NCBI GenBank assembly: GCA_021307315.1
Contig: JAJSPD010000007.1
Location: 62,001 to 126,000, forward strand
Length of the DNA stretch: 64,000 bases
Direction of reading: 5' to 3'
Origin: Bisporella sp. PMI_857
Taxonomy: Eukaryota > Ascomycota > Leotiomycetes > Helotiales > Helotiaceae
Shown here: piece by piece, positions 1 through 11,800 of the stretch
How positions within the stretch are numbered: position 1 is the first letter of the stretch
Layout: each line of letters starts with the position of its first letter
Notes under the pieces: model-generated
What the model was told of the DNA's origin: nothing
Seen by the model: the letters and a program-made list of their open reading frames with translations, nothing else
Databases searched by the model: none
Position numbers and translations under genes: made by a program

Positions 1-501
1 GAGGAGTAGCTCGAGTATAGGGGATAGTAGCGAGGATCCGTGATCTGGGTTTGTGACCGTGGAGTTATTATTAGATACTCAAAGTGCAATCACTCGGGAA
101 TGTATAGTACTACAATGCACCTTGGTTTTGGTAAGGCTTTACGAAATGAGTATCTATGTGAAGGTGGACCAGAATTGCATATGGCACGGGAAAAAACAGC
201 CAATTAACTTCAACGCACCTAGATGATCCCAAGACTAGACCTCATTCAAGAGCGAGAAGGGGCTTGCAAGCAAAAATTCCAAATTATTTCGGTCCTAATC
301 ATTCCTTACGCATCACAAACCTATTGAAGATGGAGAAATTGGTATAGAGTTCTGAAAGTTCTGAAAACTGCGGTCACAAATGCCCATCTATGCCCCCATG
401 CTCTGTACTTAGCTCCCCCTAAACCCATCCGCCCTCGAAATAAAAGCCAATCCAAACTTGTCGGGAGGTTCTGACTATTTGCAAGCAATGGGACTGACAA
501 C
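1..501. other. Left edge, no gene seen
   Basis: No convincing coding region, RNA gene or repeat was seen. It is the 3' flank of the minus-strand gene that ends at 502. Confidence 0.5.
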
Positions 502-1357
502 CTAAATTACCAAGCCTTCCGCGGCAGACTTGAGATTGTCGCCTGCATTGAGAATCCCATCCGGTGCATAGCATACACCGACTCCATAAATGTCAATCGC
601 GGCTACTTGGTATTCATCTGGTGTGAGATCTTCTCGGCCCGCATGTACTGAGAAAAATGTCACCTGCAGGCTAACTGAGAAGGGAGCCTGAGGTCTTATG
701 CGGCCGAGTTTGATTCTCAGCCGACGGCTCACACCAGTACCGCGATCATCGAGCTCCTCAAAAGCAGGGCTGCTGGGGTTGTAGTCTGGCTCGACATCTT
801 GCACTATCAATGAGTTACCATGCCAAACTCGGGTATTTCTAAAGGCCATTAGTACGGACAAGGAGCATGGACATGGCGGATTGGCCATAATCATAGACCT
901 ACCGAAAATATGGAAATCCGCGGCTATTAAAAGAGACGATAATTTCTCGAGCATATGGACCCTCTGGGTGTGTTTGCGTTGGAAGACTACCAGTCAGCCA
1001 GGTGGTGCGCTCCGCAAAATGAGGTCGAAAAGTGCGCACTGCTGGAGAGATATTAGGGGGCGTCAGTGCCGTGGTCCAGAGATGGTTCGAGGCCCATAGA
1101 ACACTTCCAGGAGACCATTCGATGCTATAGAGTGGTAGCCGAGTTGATTGTGGAGCAAGGAGGCGGTCAGATCGAGGATCGGGTTTGGTGGGATTTGGTT
1201 GGGCTGGCGATACAAATGGGTCCTCAAGTCCTCTGACAGCTTGTCTTCCAGCTCCAGTCACTGCCTCTTCGGGAGATTCCTCAGATGGACTCAACAGAAC
1301 CCGATCATGGGGTTGGCTATACCGAGCAGTCGATCTTCTTGGTCGTTCATCCGACAT
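502..1357 (-). CDS. Orphan two-exon protein, about 263 aa
   Basis: Product not recognised. Two minus-strand reading frames join cleanly across one intron. Exon 1 runs 1357 to 903 from an ATG. The intron is 902-839, with donor GTAGGT, a TACTAAT branch-like site and a TTTAG acceptor. Exon 2 runs 838 to 502. The phases match (CG + A gives Arg) and the joined frame has no stop. The N-terminal third is rich in Pro, Ser and Arg and looks disordered. The second half is more ordered, with the run RLRIKLGRIRPQAPFSVSLQ followed by alternating hydrophobic strands. No signal peptide or membrane segment is visible. It could be a fragment of a larger accessory gene, because a degenerate HET locus lies just beside it. 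The coding call rests on the splice fit and the protein-like composition, not on any known family. Confidence 0.5.
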
Positions 1358-2224
1358 GATTTGTAAGTTTGGTTTATGAGTTTCCGCGTACTTCTGCTTA
1401 TTATATTGTGGGATCGAAACCGACTTGGGATTTGATAAAATCCGGAGTCAAAAGGAGGATTTGTTGGTATGCACCGATAGAATTTGAAGAAGTGTTGCAT
1501 AATCTCTAGCGTGAATGATGCGGTGAATGGTGTTGATGAAAATGTTAGAGGATAATCAGGAAGGCGGTGACGATATCGCACACCTATGTTGTGATGGGAA
1601 TTTCCGGATAAAAGATTACGACAATCATTTATTGAATATGCAATACTTTGGTAACAGATTACATTGTCTGCTTTTGATTAATGTCTAGGAGCAAAGGTCA
1701 TTTCCCGAGCCCAATAATAGATTTGTGGATGAACTCCTCAAATTATGGCCTTTCAGGATACCCATAGAGGCAACTCAATATCTTCCAAGTTTAAGATTAT
1801 TGAGTATTCGATAGAAAATCCACCAACATAATGAGTGCTTGGGAAGAAGGGATAGGTAGGATAAACCCATTTATTAGCTAGGAAGTGTGGAAGCATAGCG
1901 AAGACATTATATTCTTCATTCTTTTGAGGGATGCCTGCTCCATTCACTTATAATTTATAAGTATATACTGTAACGAAACTTCTTCTCCGCATTTATTGAA
2001 CTTGACAGTCGAAAGACATATATATTAGTGAAGTCGAATGCCAAGAATGCCCCTACCAAGACTCGAATAGCCGCTCCTCGTAAGCTATTTAATGGTATCT
2101 GAAGGTCACATGCTTGTCCAACCACTTAAACTGCTTGCCTCTGGTCTATTTTTATTAAGGGCGAGCTTTGATGCTAGAAAAGCCCGAGCAGAACTGTTTA
2201 GAGCTCACTAAAGGCGATGAGATT
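1358..2224. other. Gene-free stretch
   Basis: A 64-codon minus-strand frame at 1753-1947 is the only sizeable ORF. It has no recognisable motif and no convincing splice partners. The stretch is AT-rich and lies between the orphan gene and the HET relic. Confidence 0.4.
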
Positions 2225-4550
2225 TTATAAAAGGACCCCGAAACGTCGTTCCTCGCTTTCTACAGTTTGCACCCAACTGCCCAACACTTCCTCGGCGTCT
2301 CTCAGGTTTCCTTTTACAGCAGCCGCAGACCTGGCTGTCCACTTTCTAATTTGTTCCAAATACTTCTTGATTCTACGATCAGAACTATTTGCGGATTGCG
2401 GTGCCTGAATTACAGAATGGAGTGAGGCTTCTGGATTCTTCGGCCCCCGAAGAAGGATTTTTGGCTGAGGACTATTAAAGCTAACAGGAGACATTAGATC
2501 AATGGGATTCCGGCCGTCCATCATGTCAGTTGCATAGCAAGTGCCAATAATTTCAAACTTTGAGTCCAAATATTGAGAGGGTGCCTTTCGAAGAATAAAA
2601 GTAGTATTGCTACCATGAAAGATGCAAATACGATCAAGTGGGCGGCCCTAATCTCATATATATCTTACTTGTTAGAAAGTACCATCGTCTAGAAGTAGCC
2701 CATTTGATTGCATGACCTATGTTCATCAGCTATTCTGCTGAAGGAATTGAAACCGAGTTTGGGCGTTGTAGGGAAACTTGACTGTTTTATATAGATTCTA
2801 GGTGCTTAAGCTGTGCGACTTTCTTCTCGCTTGGGGGAGAGTTCATCCCTCGAGAAACTAATAGGCAAGTGCCCTTGGGTCGCCTTTTAAGCTCCTGTAC
2901 AATGAACCTCCGTTATCCACACCAGTATATAACATCAATGCATATATTTATTTAAAAGTCGATCGTAAAATGATTATAAGAGAGTGTATGGTGGTTGAGA
3001 TCATTGAGACCAAGCTGTGCCGATGCTTGAGTTAACCCATTTAGTTCCTCATCGCCTATAGAAACATCAACGACGAGGACAACCTCGCAAACGAGGAAGC
3101 CTGGCGCTTTGAGAAATGCATGTGTACCATCGCGACTAAACCTCCCAATTGACATAATTGTATAATATGCTGCAAGCCCGCCCAGCCGGTCCGTTTCGAC
3201 ACTTGGGGCCAAGGCTCACCATGGCAATCGTTTATTGACAAATTCTTCGACTGAAATCTCAGCCGTCATCTTATCAAATTGAGGTGCACATGAAGATTTG
3301 AGGCGCAGCCTCGGCAGAGCCGCGTTATCGAATATCTTTAACTGGGTATCATGCCCCGGACCGTATATTACCCGGTTCTCTGCCCGGCGACTTTCAATAT
3401 AATCCCAAACCGGGGGCCCGAGATAGGAGATTCTGCCTATTCTTTCTTCTAAGATCTCCTGTGAAAATGCTGGGTGAATTCGTCTGATTTACTTTGCCAT
3501 GATGGTTCTCTTAAAGACACCACGCGTTCTCCAAGTGTAATCCGCATCGACTAAACAGCGATCAGAAGCGAGACCAAGCAGGGAATATACCTCATCGCGC
3601 TCATACGTAGATTTTCGGCCACAGAGTTGCCTCATTAGTGACAGAAAATCTGCTCCGTTGCCTCTCCTGGAACGTTTTCGTAAGTAGGTGGATATCGAGA
3701 CCGATACGAGCAGACATGTTCAACACAATGGTATATTCGGGTGGCTAAGATGCCATTCTCGAGGGAAAGCAGTGTTCTGTATAGGAAATAGCGGCTTCAA
3801 TTAATAGCTCCCATTGAGCGATCACCGGCTGTAAGTTATCACCACCATTTGTGGCACAACTATCTCTTGCACTGTCCATATACGGTTAAACCAAGTCAAG
3901 AACTAAGTGCCTCAAAGCTTCGAATATGTTTCTCTGATAAGAACTGTTCTTGCTGACTTGTGAGGTATCATCGAACGGAGCAATAGAGTCGAAACCTCCA
4001 CCTTTGGCGAGAAGGCAAGTAAGACGAAAAGGTTATGGTCAGAATTGCGTGAAGTGCATCTTCTCAGCTTGTGGACTTGACCAGATTGGCAGCAAGTCGC
4101 AAAAGCACCTAGCCTTGTGTCGCCCTGATAATCTTTGAAGAATTCTGTCCAGGTTGAAGGTATTGCACGTGTTGGGAGAATGCTCTCCGTTCTTGAGTCT
4201 CCAAGATGCACAACAGTCTCTGATGCATTTGAGAAAGTTTTGCCCATCAACGCAACTTTCTGAGCTCTCTCTCTCTCGCTGATTGCTTTGGCCTATGCAT
4301 AACATATCGACCCAGATCGCGATATAAGTATCTCCTCATTGTAACTGGCGGAATGCTGCCTCTAAATATATGGTAATTAAATGTTGACATCCCTTTAGCA
4401 CAATGGGCTTCATGCGTATTGAGGCACCCTATACATACGACAATGCTCTGTATTCTGGTGCGGTTTCAAAAGGGGAAGAAACTTCAGCAAGCGCATTTTC
4501 GATTCTGAGAGATAAGGATGAATGAATTTGGAGATGTCGCTGGGATTAAG
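2225..4550 (-). pseudogene. HET-domain (heterokaryon incompatibility) pseudogene
   Basis: Read on the minus strand, this matches the HET-domain architecture in broken frames. Near 4460 the frame gives PEYRALSYV and then TAG (4429-4431), where the family has Trp. The same frame has a TGA (4336-4338), then IWVDMLCIGQ (about 4317-4288), the hallmark HET block. The frame then shifts by one at a CT/GA dinucleotide tract (4265-4277) and continues as LMGKTFSNASETVVHLGD, the next conserved HET block. The C-terminal part is also split. YFLTSKIYMRLGPPT ends in TGA at 2634-2636, and a frame offset by one continues as DRICIFHG and then EIIGTCYATDMMDG, the usual HET-family tail. HET proteins trigger cell death on allorecognition; this copy cannot make a full product. 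Both stops fit G:C to A:T transitions, as expected from repeat-induced point mutation. The 3' end is taken at the stop at 2225; the 5' end is approximate. Confidence 0.85.
4265..4277. repeat. CT/GA dinucleotide tract at a frameshift
   Basis: Thirteen bases of alternating C and T inside the HET relic. The conserved HET blocks on either side are offset by one base, so slippage or a small indel in or near this tract broke the frame. Confidence 0.7.
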
Positions 4551-5028
4551 GTAAGTTGCAGACCACGGCAGATGCTCCATACTAATTGTAGTTCGGAACT
4601 TCTGTCAAAAGTCTTTTTATCGCAAGAGCATGTTATCAGAACATAATGTCAGGCAGGCTATGGAGCGGAAATACACAGGACTGCAAATGTCACTTCTTGT
4701 GTAAGGTGCTCCCTTGCAAGCTATCCAGATTCAAAGAACCTAGGCACTGACTAGACATAGCGAGATGTTCATGAAATTCAATTCCAACCCCTTATCTATA
4801 GTGCCGTTAGTCCGCCCAGTCGAAAAGTAACTAGCTAAGTGATAGAAGACTTATAAGAGCCCTGGCCCGGAGCCGCATGTACTTGTGCCAAGGACAATGT
4901 GAACTGCAAGGGGGGACTACACAACCAACATGCCCCAACAAATGAAACTGAATGCCCCACTTTAAATGCTGACTCCTCTCTTGTGGCCAGTGTGTCAGGA
5001 ATCGGCTTACGTAAGTAGGCCAAGGAGC
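4551..5028. other. Spacer between HET relic and MITE
   Basis: No gene seen. It may hold further degraded 5' sequence of the HET gene, which could not be aligned by eye. Confidence 0.4.
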
Positions 5029-5030
5029 TA

Positions 5031-5150
5031 ACGTACTTAATCAGTTAGCTGGCCATGTCATCATCCTGGCCACGCAAAAACATACCAAAAATCACGGTCT
5101 TGGCATTTTTATATCTCAACTACTATTTTATCTACCTTTATAAAACTTGA
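5031..5150 (+). repeat. Left terminal inverted repeat
   Basis: It pairs with 5335-5454 over 120 bases. The two mismatches seen are catacc/cacacc and cggtct/cggttt, both transitions. Confidence 0.88.
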
Positions 5151-5334
5151 GATATAACAATTTAACTGTAATTCTTATACATTGGTGAAGTTTGAAACTA
5201 ATACAATTAATAGTTATTTAGAAACTGAAATTACAGGGGTTATTTTAGCGTGAAATCCTATATTTATATCTTTATAACACTAAACATTTTGAGATTTAAA
5301 ATACTGCTTATCTAAATACTCGGAAACTCAAATT

Positions 5335-5454
5335 TCAAGTTTTATAAAGGTAGATAAAATAGTAGTTGAGATATAAAAATGCCAAAACCGTGATTTTTGG
5401 TGTGTTTTTGCGTGGCCAGGATGATGACATGGCCAGCTAACTGATTAAGTACGT
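5335..5454 (-). repeat. Right terminal inverted repeat
   Basis: Reverse complement of the left arm with about two mismatches; its outer end abuts the right TA duplication. Confidence 0.88.
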
Positions 5455-5456
5455 TA

Positions 5457-8400
5457 GACAATACCTGCCACGTATATATTTACGGTTTAGAACTGTAGAC
5501 AATATCATCATCTGTATCGCTCCCACGAGCCTGTATTCAATCGCTGTGATACCCTCACAAATCCTCCTGCTTCATAGAACACATTTCTGACACAGTGCTT
5601 GCCAGGCAAAGGTCACCACAGTCGTGAGATACCAAAATACGGTCCTGTCTCCAAAAGCTATATCAATACGAATACTGAATGACACTAAATGGCTAAGGGA
5701 TAGATCAAAGGCTGCGAATCCTTTCTCTTGGGTCCCTTAAGTTTTACGACTTTCACTTCGTTATTGCCGTACATATGTTGTTAGTCTGAAATCGCCCAAT
5801 TCGCAGGGTCGTTTACTAGATCTCTAATGATGTGTATAAGAAAGCAGTCAAAGAAGGAAGCCAATAAATATAATCTATTTGTAGATCTCCCGTTTTTGAA
5901 CCTTGCACATTATGTATAAATCGGCGGTCCCTGGCCCCAACCTGAATGCACCCGTACCAATAACCTACCTTGGGGTTTCTCCACAGGAAGTTCAACCGAC
6001 GATTTTGATAGATAATCATTAAAGGGGTACATTTTGCGTAAGTTTAATATTCCGATTTGTTTCAGAATGGGATTGTTTGTCTAAGTTCCTGCAAGTTCAT
6101 TAAATCACAAAAGGGACATCTTGAATAATCCCCATGAACGCTATCAGCCATGTTGTGATGAGCCTAAATACTGTGGCTAGGTGAAAGAATTGGCGGCTGT
6201 ATCGATATAAGCTAGTTGTCAGGAGACGCCGTTAGGCCCATTAATAGAAGAACCTTCTGCCTGCCCGAGAGTTCATAGCTGATCATAGTACCTTACCAAA
6301 GTCCAGAGAGACTGCGGGCAACATTGTCGAATAGTAATCCGCATACAGATAATATGTCAAATTGTTGGCACGCTAGCCACGTCTTCCTACCGCCAGGATA
6401 TAGACTAAAACATGGTACAATATCCATAGGCTCAATAACGATGAATTAGCATCTTTTATCTGAAGGACTTCAGGACGAAAGAGGTTTGATTGTCCAAGAC
6501 GGCAATACTCTCACAAAGAGCATTGTATTGAGTTTACTGTAAATTCGCTATGCCTGATAATCCGCGTAAATGATAGGGGCTGGAAAAGTACATCACCAAA
6601 GGTGCGAGACATATATTCTAGAGAGCGTACATGTCCTTCCCGTTCATGTCCCTTCTTAATGCTATATCTAACACCATTTGTTATTGGTAGCCAAGAAAGG
6701 TCTTCAGGAACAAGGTCTTAAAAGAGGAACCCCGTGGAACTTGCTATTTCATGGAGGAAGAATCCTTTCAAGAGAAATTTCGCTATCTCACCGGTAGACG
6801 ATTGTTAATGACGGCTATCCAGGAAAGTGATGTACTTAAAGCCATTGACGGAACGAACGGATTGATCTCGTTTTCCTTGAGCATATTGACTAGAGGGGAT
6901 ATCGGAATATTCAATATCTCGGTTTAAGCTTGCTGGCTTAGACGACTTTATTTGACAGTGATAATGGCGTACAGCATCTTCACCTTGTAACAACATAGGC
7001 AGGTACAAAAGGTGTCGGCACCTCATTCGTGGCAGGGAAATTTAATTGAAGAAGAAGCCCACCCAGAGGAGAGTATCTAATTTAAAATTGGTGATCCTAG
7101 ATGGATTTGACAGATGTCCACCGAGACATTTGGGGTTTCTAAGGAGTTCATTCAACCATAATCAAAGGGAATCCTCTCCCCTGATCTAGGACTGATATAT
7201 ATTATACTCTTAACAAGAGATAGACACACTTTTCATCCAAAGATCGTATCCCGTGGAATCTAGAACACCTCATTTGTATACGATGGATCAAAACTTGGGA
7301 GACTTTACGAAGGCGACCATATTCCGGCATGATGGGGGCTTGGGAAGAGGAGATTTCGACCCGCATGCTCTAGGATGTACTGTAATAATTATCATGACCA
7401 TGAGGTCTCATAGCAAGATCTTATATTTGGTGAAAGGGCCGCAAGATATGCAGGTACTGTCCAACATGAGACTCTCACTACTTAAAGAAGCTGAAAAGAA
7501 ATGTATCTTCGCCAAGCTCACAAGATACGTGACAAGCTTATAGGAAAGGCTTCGTTACATTCCAATTATTAATGGATATATTCAAGTCACATGGCAAGCA
7601 CTGTCGTTTTGCTCTCGTTGTGAGGTAGAGAGATTAACCCAGCCTACGAGCGTCGGTCATTTATCAAGACCTGCTCTGTAAGCGCTTCAAGTGTTCTTAC
7701 TCCTTGTTATATCTCGTGGCTGCTGAGTCGTTGATTTGACCGGGCAGGCCGTGAAAGAAGCTATTGCCTTACTTAGGTGAGGCCGCGAGGCACAGAACAT
7801 AGCCTTGTGGATCAGTGTCTAAAATTGGCTGACACATTCGAATTCGTTGCAAAACTTAGAACAATAATATTGCTTTCAAATGTATGTGCGATAAGAACGG
7901 ACTGCCATTTTTCGACTCGACTTCTGACGTTGATAGGACTAACCAATATACCTTAATAAATATGATTGAAGAGATATGGGGTACGCAAGGAAGGGAACCC
8001 GAAATTTACTTATTATCATTGTGTCGGGCGGCCCAAAAAGCACCTCTTATCCGGCGTCCGCCCCAGCCATCAATTAGTGGGCGCCGCCCTGCCCCACTCC
8101 AAACCTCTGGCCCGAACAGTTGAGAGACAGGCCACTTCATTGGTGTAATCACAGGTGTAACGCCACACTGTTGGGATTCGGGAAATCAAAGCTGGCATTA
8201 CTGTTCGATAATAAGAACAGGGGAGGGGGTGTCAGTTTGGTTGTGGTTGAGTGAGCGGCTTTATCTTCAACCAACAAACCATCTTTATACGCATAGATAC
8301 ATTGTCGACGACACTTCTTTTCTAGCACTTCTTTTGAAGCTTGCTACTGTTCGCGTTCTTAGTGGCGTAAACCATCGACTTATGCGGATGCGCCGAAAAC

Positions 8401-8821
8401 TTATTGCTCCAGAACGGCCACAAAACCTACTTTCCCAAGACGTGCCTTCATACTTCGCGCAAGCCTCAGTGAATGCGAATGTCGCTCCGCAGTTAGCACC
8501 CTTCCTTGGTTAACTTATATCGCCTAGCGAGGTTGTGTTGTTGATACCCCGAAGCCTTGTCCCCACTCGCTATTCACCAACAGATCGCATTGCATCACTC
8601 CTTCAAAGCATGCTGATGATCATTTATCTCCCGGTTCGAAGTCGGCACAGTCAGAAAGATATACAGTTGGAGGGTTGCGTTTCTTTATGAGAGCAGGACC
8701 GAGCCCGGGAAACGGATGGATTTTTGAGATTCTCGTCATTGCCTCGAGTTGTTGAGTACCAGTTCTCTGTGCCACAGCACCGCACGAATTTCCGAATGGC
8801 GCGCAGCGAGTGACAGCAGCT
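5457..8821. other. Gene-poor stretch upstream of the Fmp27-type gene
   Basis: Only short ORFs occur, for example 6805-7026 minus and 7253-7543 plus. None carries a recognisable motif or has a clear splice partner, and they may be relics. The last few hundred bases before 8822 presumably hold the promoter and leader of the giant gene. Confidence 0.45.
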
Positions 8822-11800
8822 ATGGCGATCTTAAACCCTACTTTCATCTTCGGGGTGATTGTCCTCCTCTATTTCTCGTCCTTTATCTTTTTTGCCTTGA
8901 TTCGAATCGTCACGGGCGTCTCCATTCAGCGCATCGGATACTTTTCCCTCCGGAGGATTACCTACACACCAAGAGATGGGGTAAAGATAGAGATCAGGGG
9001 CCTGGGTCTGGTCTTGCACCGTCCAACTTTTGCACAGCCAACGTGGCTCAGTGTTGTTCTCACAGAACTGGCAATAACTGTAGATCTAAGAGCAGACAAA
9101 GCAGAGGTGGAAGAAGACGAGGATGAGGAACTCAATGAGGCCGCCAGCCGGTCAGACCACAAGCTGGAGCCAAAGAAGAAGCCTCTGCCGCGAAGCGAAA
9201 GTTTTGATACGCAAAGAAGTAAAAGCTGGCAGCGCCTAACAGCCATCAAGGACCGGATAAAAAGACTTCACCGGAAGATAAACTGGATACGGATGGTCGA
9301 TGTTGTAGCAACGAATACATCGGTGAGCGTCGTAGACGTTGGACAATTACAAGTAGGTAACTTTACGATGGCCGTGGACACTCGTCGCAAGATGGTGGAC
9401 AGATCGCGCATGTTCTCGCACGTCAAATCAGTCAAGAAAGAGCAGAGGCCAGCAGAGTGGATGCTTACAATTCGAAGCGTCTTATTCACTCCAGATGGAA
9501 AAGAGTCTCTGGAAGTCCTCGATCATGCGACGCTAAATGTGCATGGATTGCTATATAAGGAGCTTGACGGACTTCGCGATGCAGCTATTGCACTTAAGCT
9601 AGGTCGGATACACATACCATATGACGACATCAACAATTGCTTGAATCGGTTGAAGACATACCAGAGATCAAATAGGCCTAGAGATATTAAGAGCAAATTC
9701 GCGGAGATATCTATGACAAATTTGATCGAAGAACTTGACCAGCCTGGTAGCCAGCAGGAAAATCTAGTCCAAACGGTCTCAGATTCGAAAGAGTTTGTAA
9801 GCTCCATTCTTCGCGGTATTAAAGAGGTTCAATTCGCCGTTAGCTATGTTGGTTTCACCAAGAAAGTTCCATTTATTCAGCCTCATGGTTCTCCAGTTTA
9901 CATCAATGCATCGATGAAGGAGGTTGGTGTGGACCTACATCGACTCGATCAGAAGTCTCCAGCTCATCGTATGTACTTCTCTTCCAAGGATGTGGCTCAC
10001 CAAGCCCTGGCTGCAGCTTTATCTATTGCTATTAATGTCGACGATGGCCACGAAGGGTCTGATAGACTGATATATATCCCTATGGCCACTACAACTGTTC
10101 GCACGACACTGCCTTCGAAGACCATGGAATTCGGTAGAGATAACAGTGCAGACGAGCGGAATGCTAACATGCTTTTTGCAAATGTTGTCATTACTTCTCC
10201 TTCGATTGACCTGGATCCAAAACATCTGCCCCTTGTATTGGCCTTACTACAATCTAGACCTAAATCGCACACAGATTCATCGCCTCAGCGACATATAATC
10301 ATTTCACGGTTACTACCTAAAACGAATGTGAAGTTTTCTATGCATGAGCCGGTTGTACGGATTGCCCTACCTCCAGTGGAAAAGGACGCCGCGGACGATG
10401 ATTTTGATCTGATCATCTCCTCAATTTCCTCAATATCCTTAGACATAGAATCTTCACATTCGGCGGTAGGAGAACTACATTACAGTCTTGCATCAACCTT
10501 GAGATTGCAGTCACATGATCTTTACTACCAAACATCGTCAGCCATTCGATATGACCTGCTGCAGACTGGTTCATTAGAATTAAAAGTTCAACTCAGCGCA
10601 AGTCCAGAGGTTTATATTGTAGCCTCAGGATTCTTGCAGACATTTTCCGTACATATGGTTCGCCCAGAAATCAGTGACGGGGTGCGACAAATCGTTCGTC
10701 AACTACGATTAAATGTGGAGCCAGAGAAAAAGGGTCGCTCTCGATCAACCAGAGATCCAAACTTTATCCGTGCATTGCCTGCCTGGTTGCTTCATTTCCA
10801 ACTTCAAGGTTCAGATTTTAGTGCGGAGGTGGCAGGAGTCGACGAGGATATTTCTGAAGAAACGAGAGGCCTTGCTCTCCAGTTGGAGTCCTGGACAGCT
10901 GAGTATCGAGCCCAAAGAGTGGATGGCCTTGACAAACGGGGAGCCAGACGAAGAGCTGGAAGTCGTTCGTTGACACCAGAGACGGATCTGTTCTTGGCTA
11001 TGCCTCAATCGCCCCGCAAAAAACAACAAGTGCACCATCCTACAGATGGAAGACGTTTGGCTGTTCACGTGCGAGGGCTCGAATCTTTTGTAATCGAGTC
11101 TGCAGATAGATGGGAACCCGAGCCGTTCGTCGCAGTGCCACGCTTTGAGGTAGCGTTGGCAACTTCAAGTGATAATCAAGGTCCGATCTTCCATGTCAAC
11201 TCGAACGTGAAAACTTTGCTTGTACAGTACTCGCTATATCGCCATTATGCATGCGGCGTCGCAACTACGGTGCTGAAAAAGGCTTTTGTGCGTACTAAGG
11301 CAGATGAAGAAGAAGCTGAACGGACACGAGCAGTCCAAAAGCCACCCAGGCATGCTGGATACTTGTCTCCTATGATGTCGCCAGAAGATTTCTACACAAA
11401 GACTGCCCCAGAATATCCTTTCACAACTAAAGAATTAGTCACCATCGACTTTAGATCGACGTTGCTACAAGTCAAAGCAGATATGCCTTCCGATCCAAGA
11501 ATGATGCTTCAGATATATGGCATTGAAGCTGGACGTCATAGATGGTCTCCTCCATTTCTGCATGCCAAATTAACCCGTCTCTATGCATCTGCCCCTAGAA
11601 TGCGAAATGTATGGGCCAGAATCGTCAGCGTCAAAGGGTTGAGAGTTGACCTTCGAGAGCATCGACGGATGCGTCAATCTGGAGAGATGATTGATGAGAG
11701 AATGATTGACATGAACACAGATGCTATCAGATTAGCCATACCCCACCAATTGATTTTGCACAAAGTGTTGGATAACACTGTAAATACCCTTAAATCAGTA

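Larger units (their letters stand above)
5031..5454. mobile_element. MITE-like element with 120-base TIRs and TA duplication
   Basis: The ends are inverted copies of each other. Positions 5031-5150 and the reverse complement of 5335-5454 differ at only about two of 120 positions. TA dinucleotides flank the element at 5029-5030 and 5455-5456, the target duplication typical of Tc1/mariner-pogo (Fot1-like) DNA transposons. The 184-base interior is AT-rich and has no ORF, so it is non-autonomous and would need a transposase in trans. The outer sequence begins ACGTACTTAATCAG. The near-identity of the arms suggests recent insertion or recent arm homogenisation. It could equally be called a foldback element. 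Confidence 0.88.

Noticed and set aside
7253..7543. 96-codon plus-strand ORF
   Set aside because: No recognisable domain, splice partner or promoter; surrounded by non-coding sequence.
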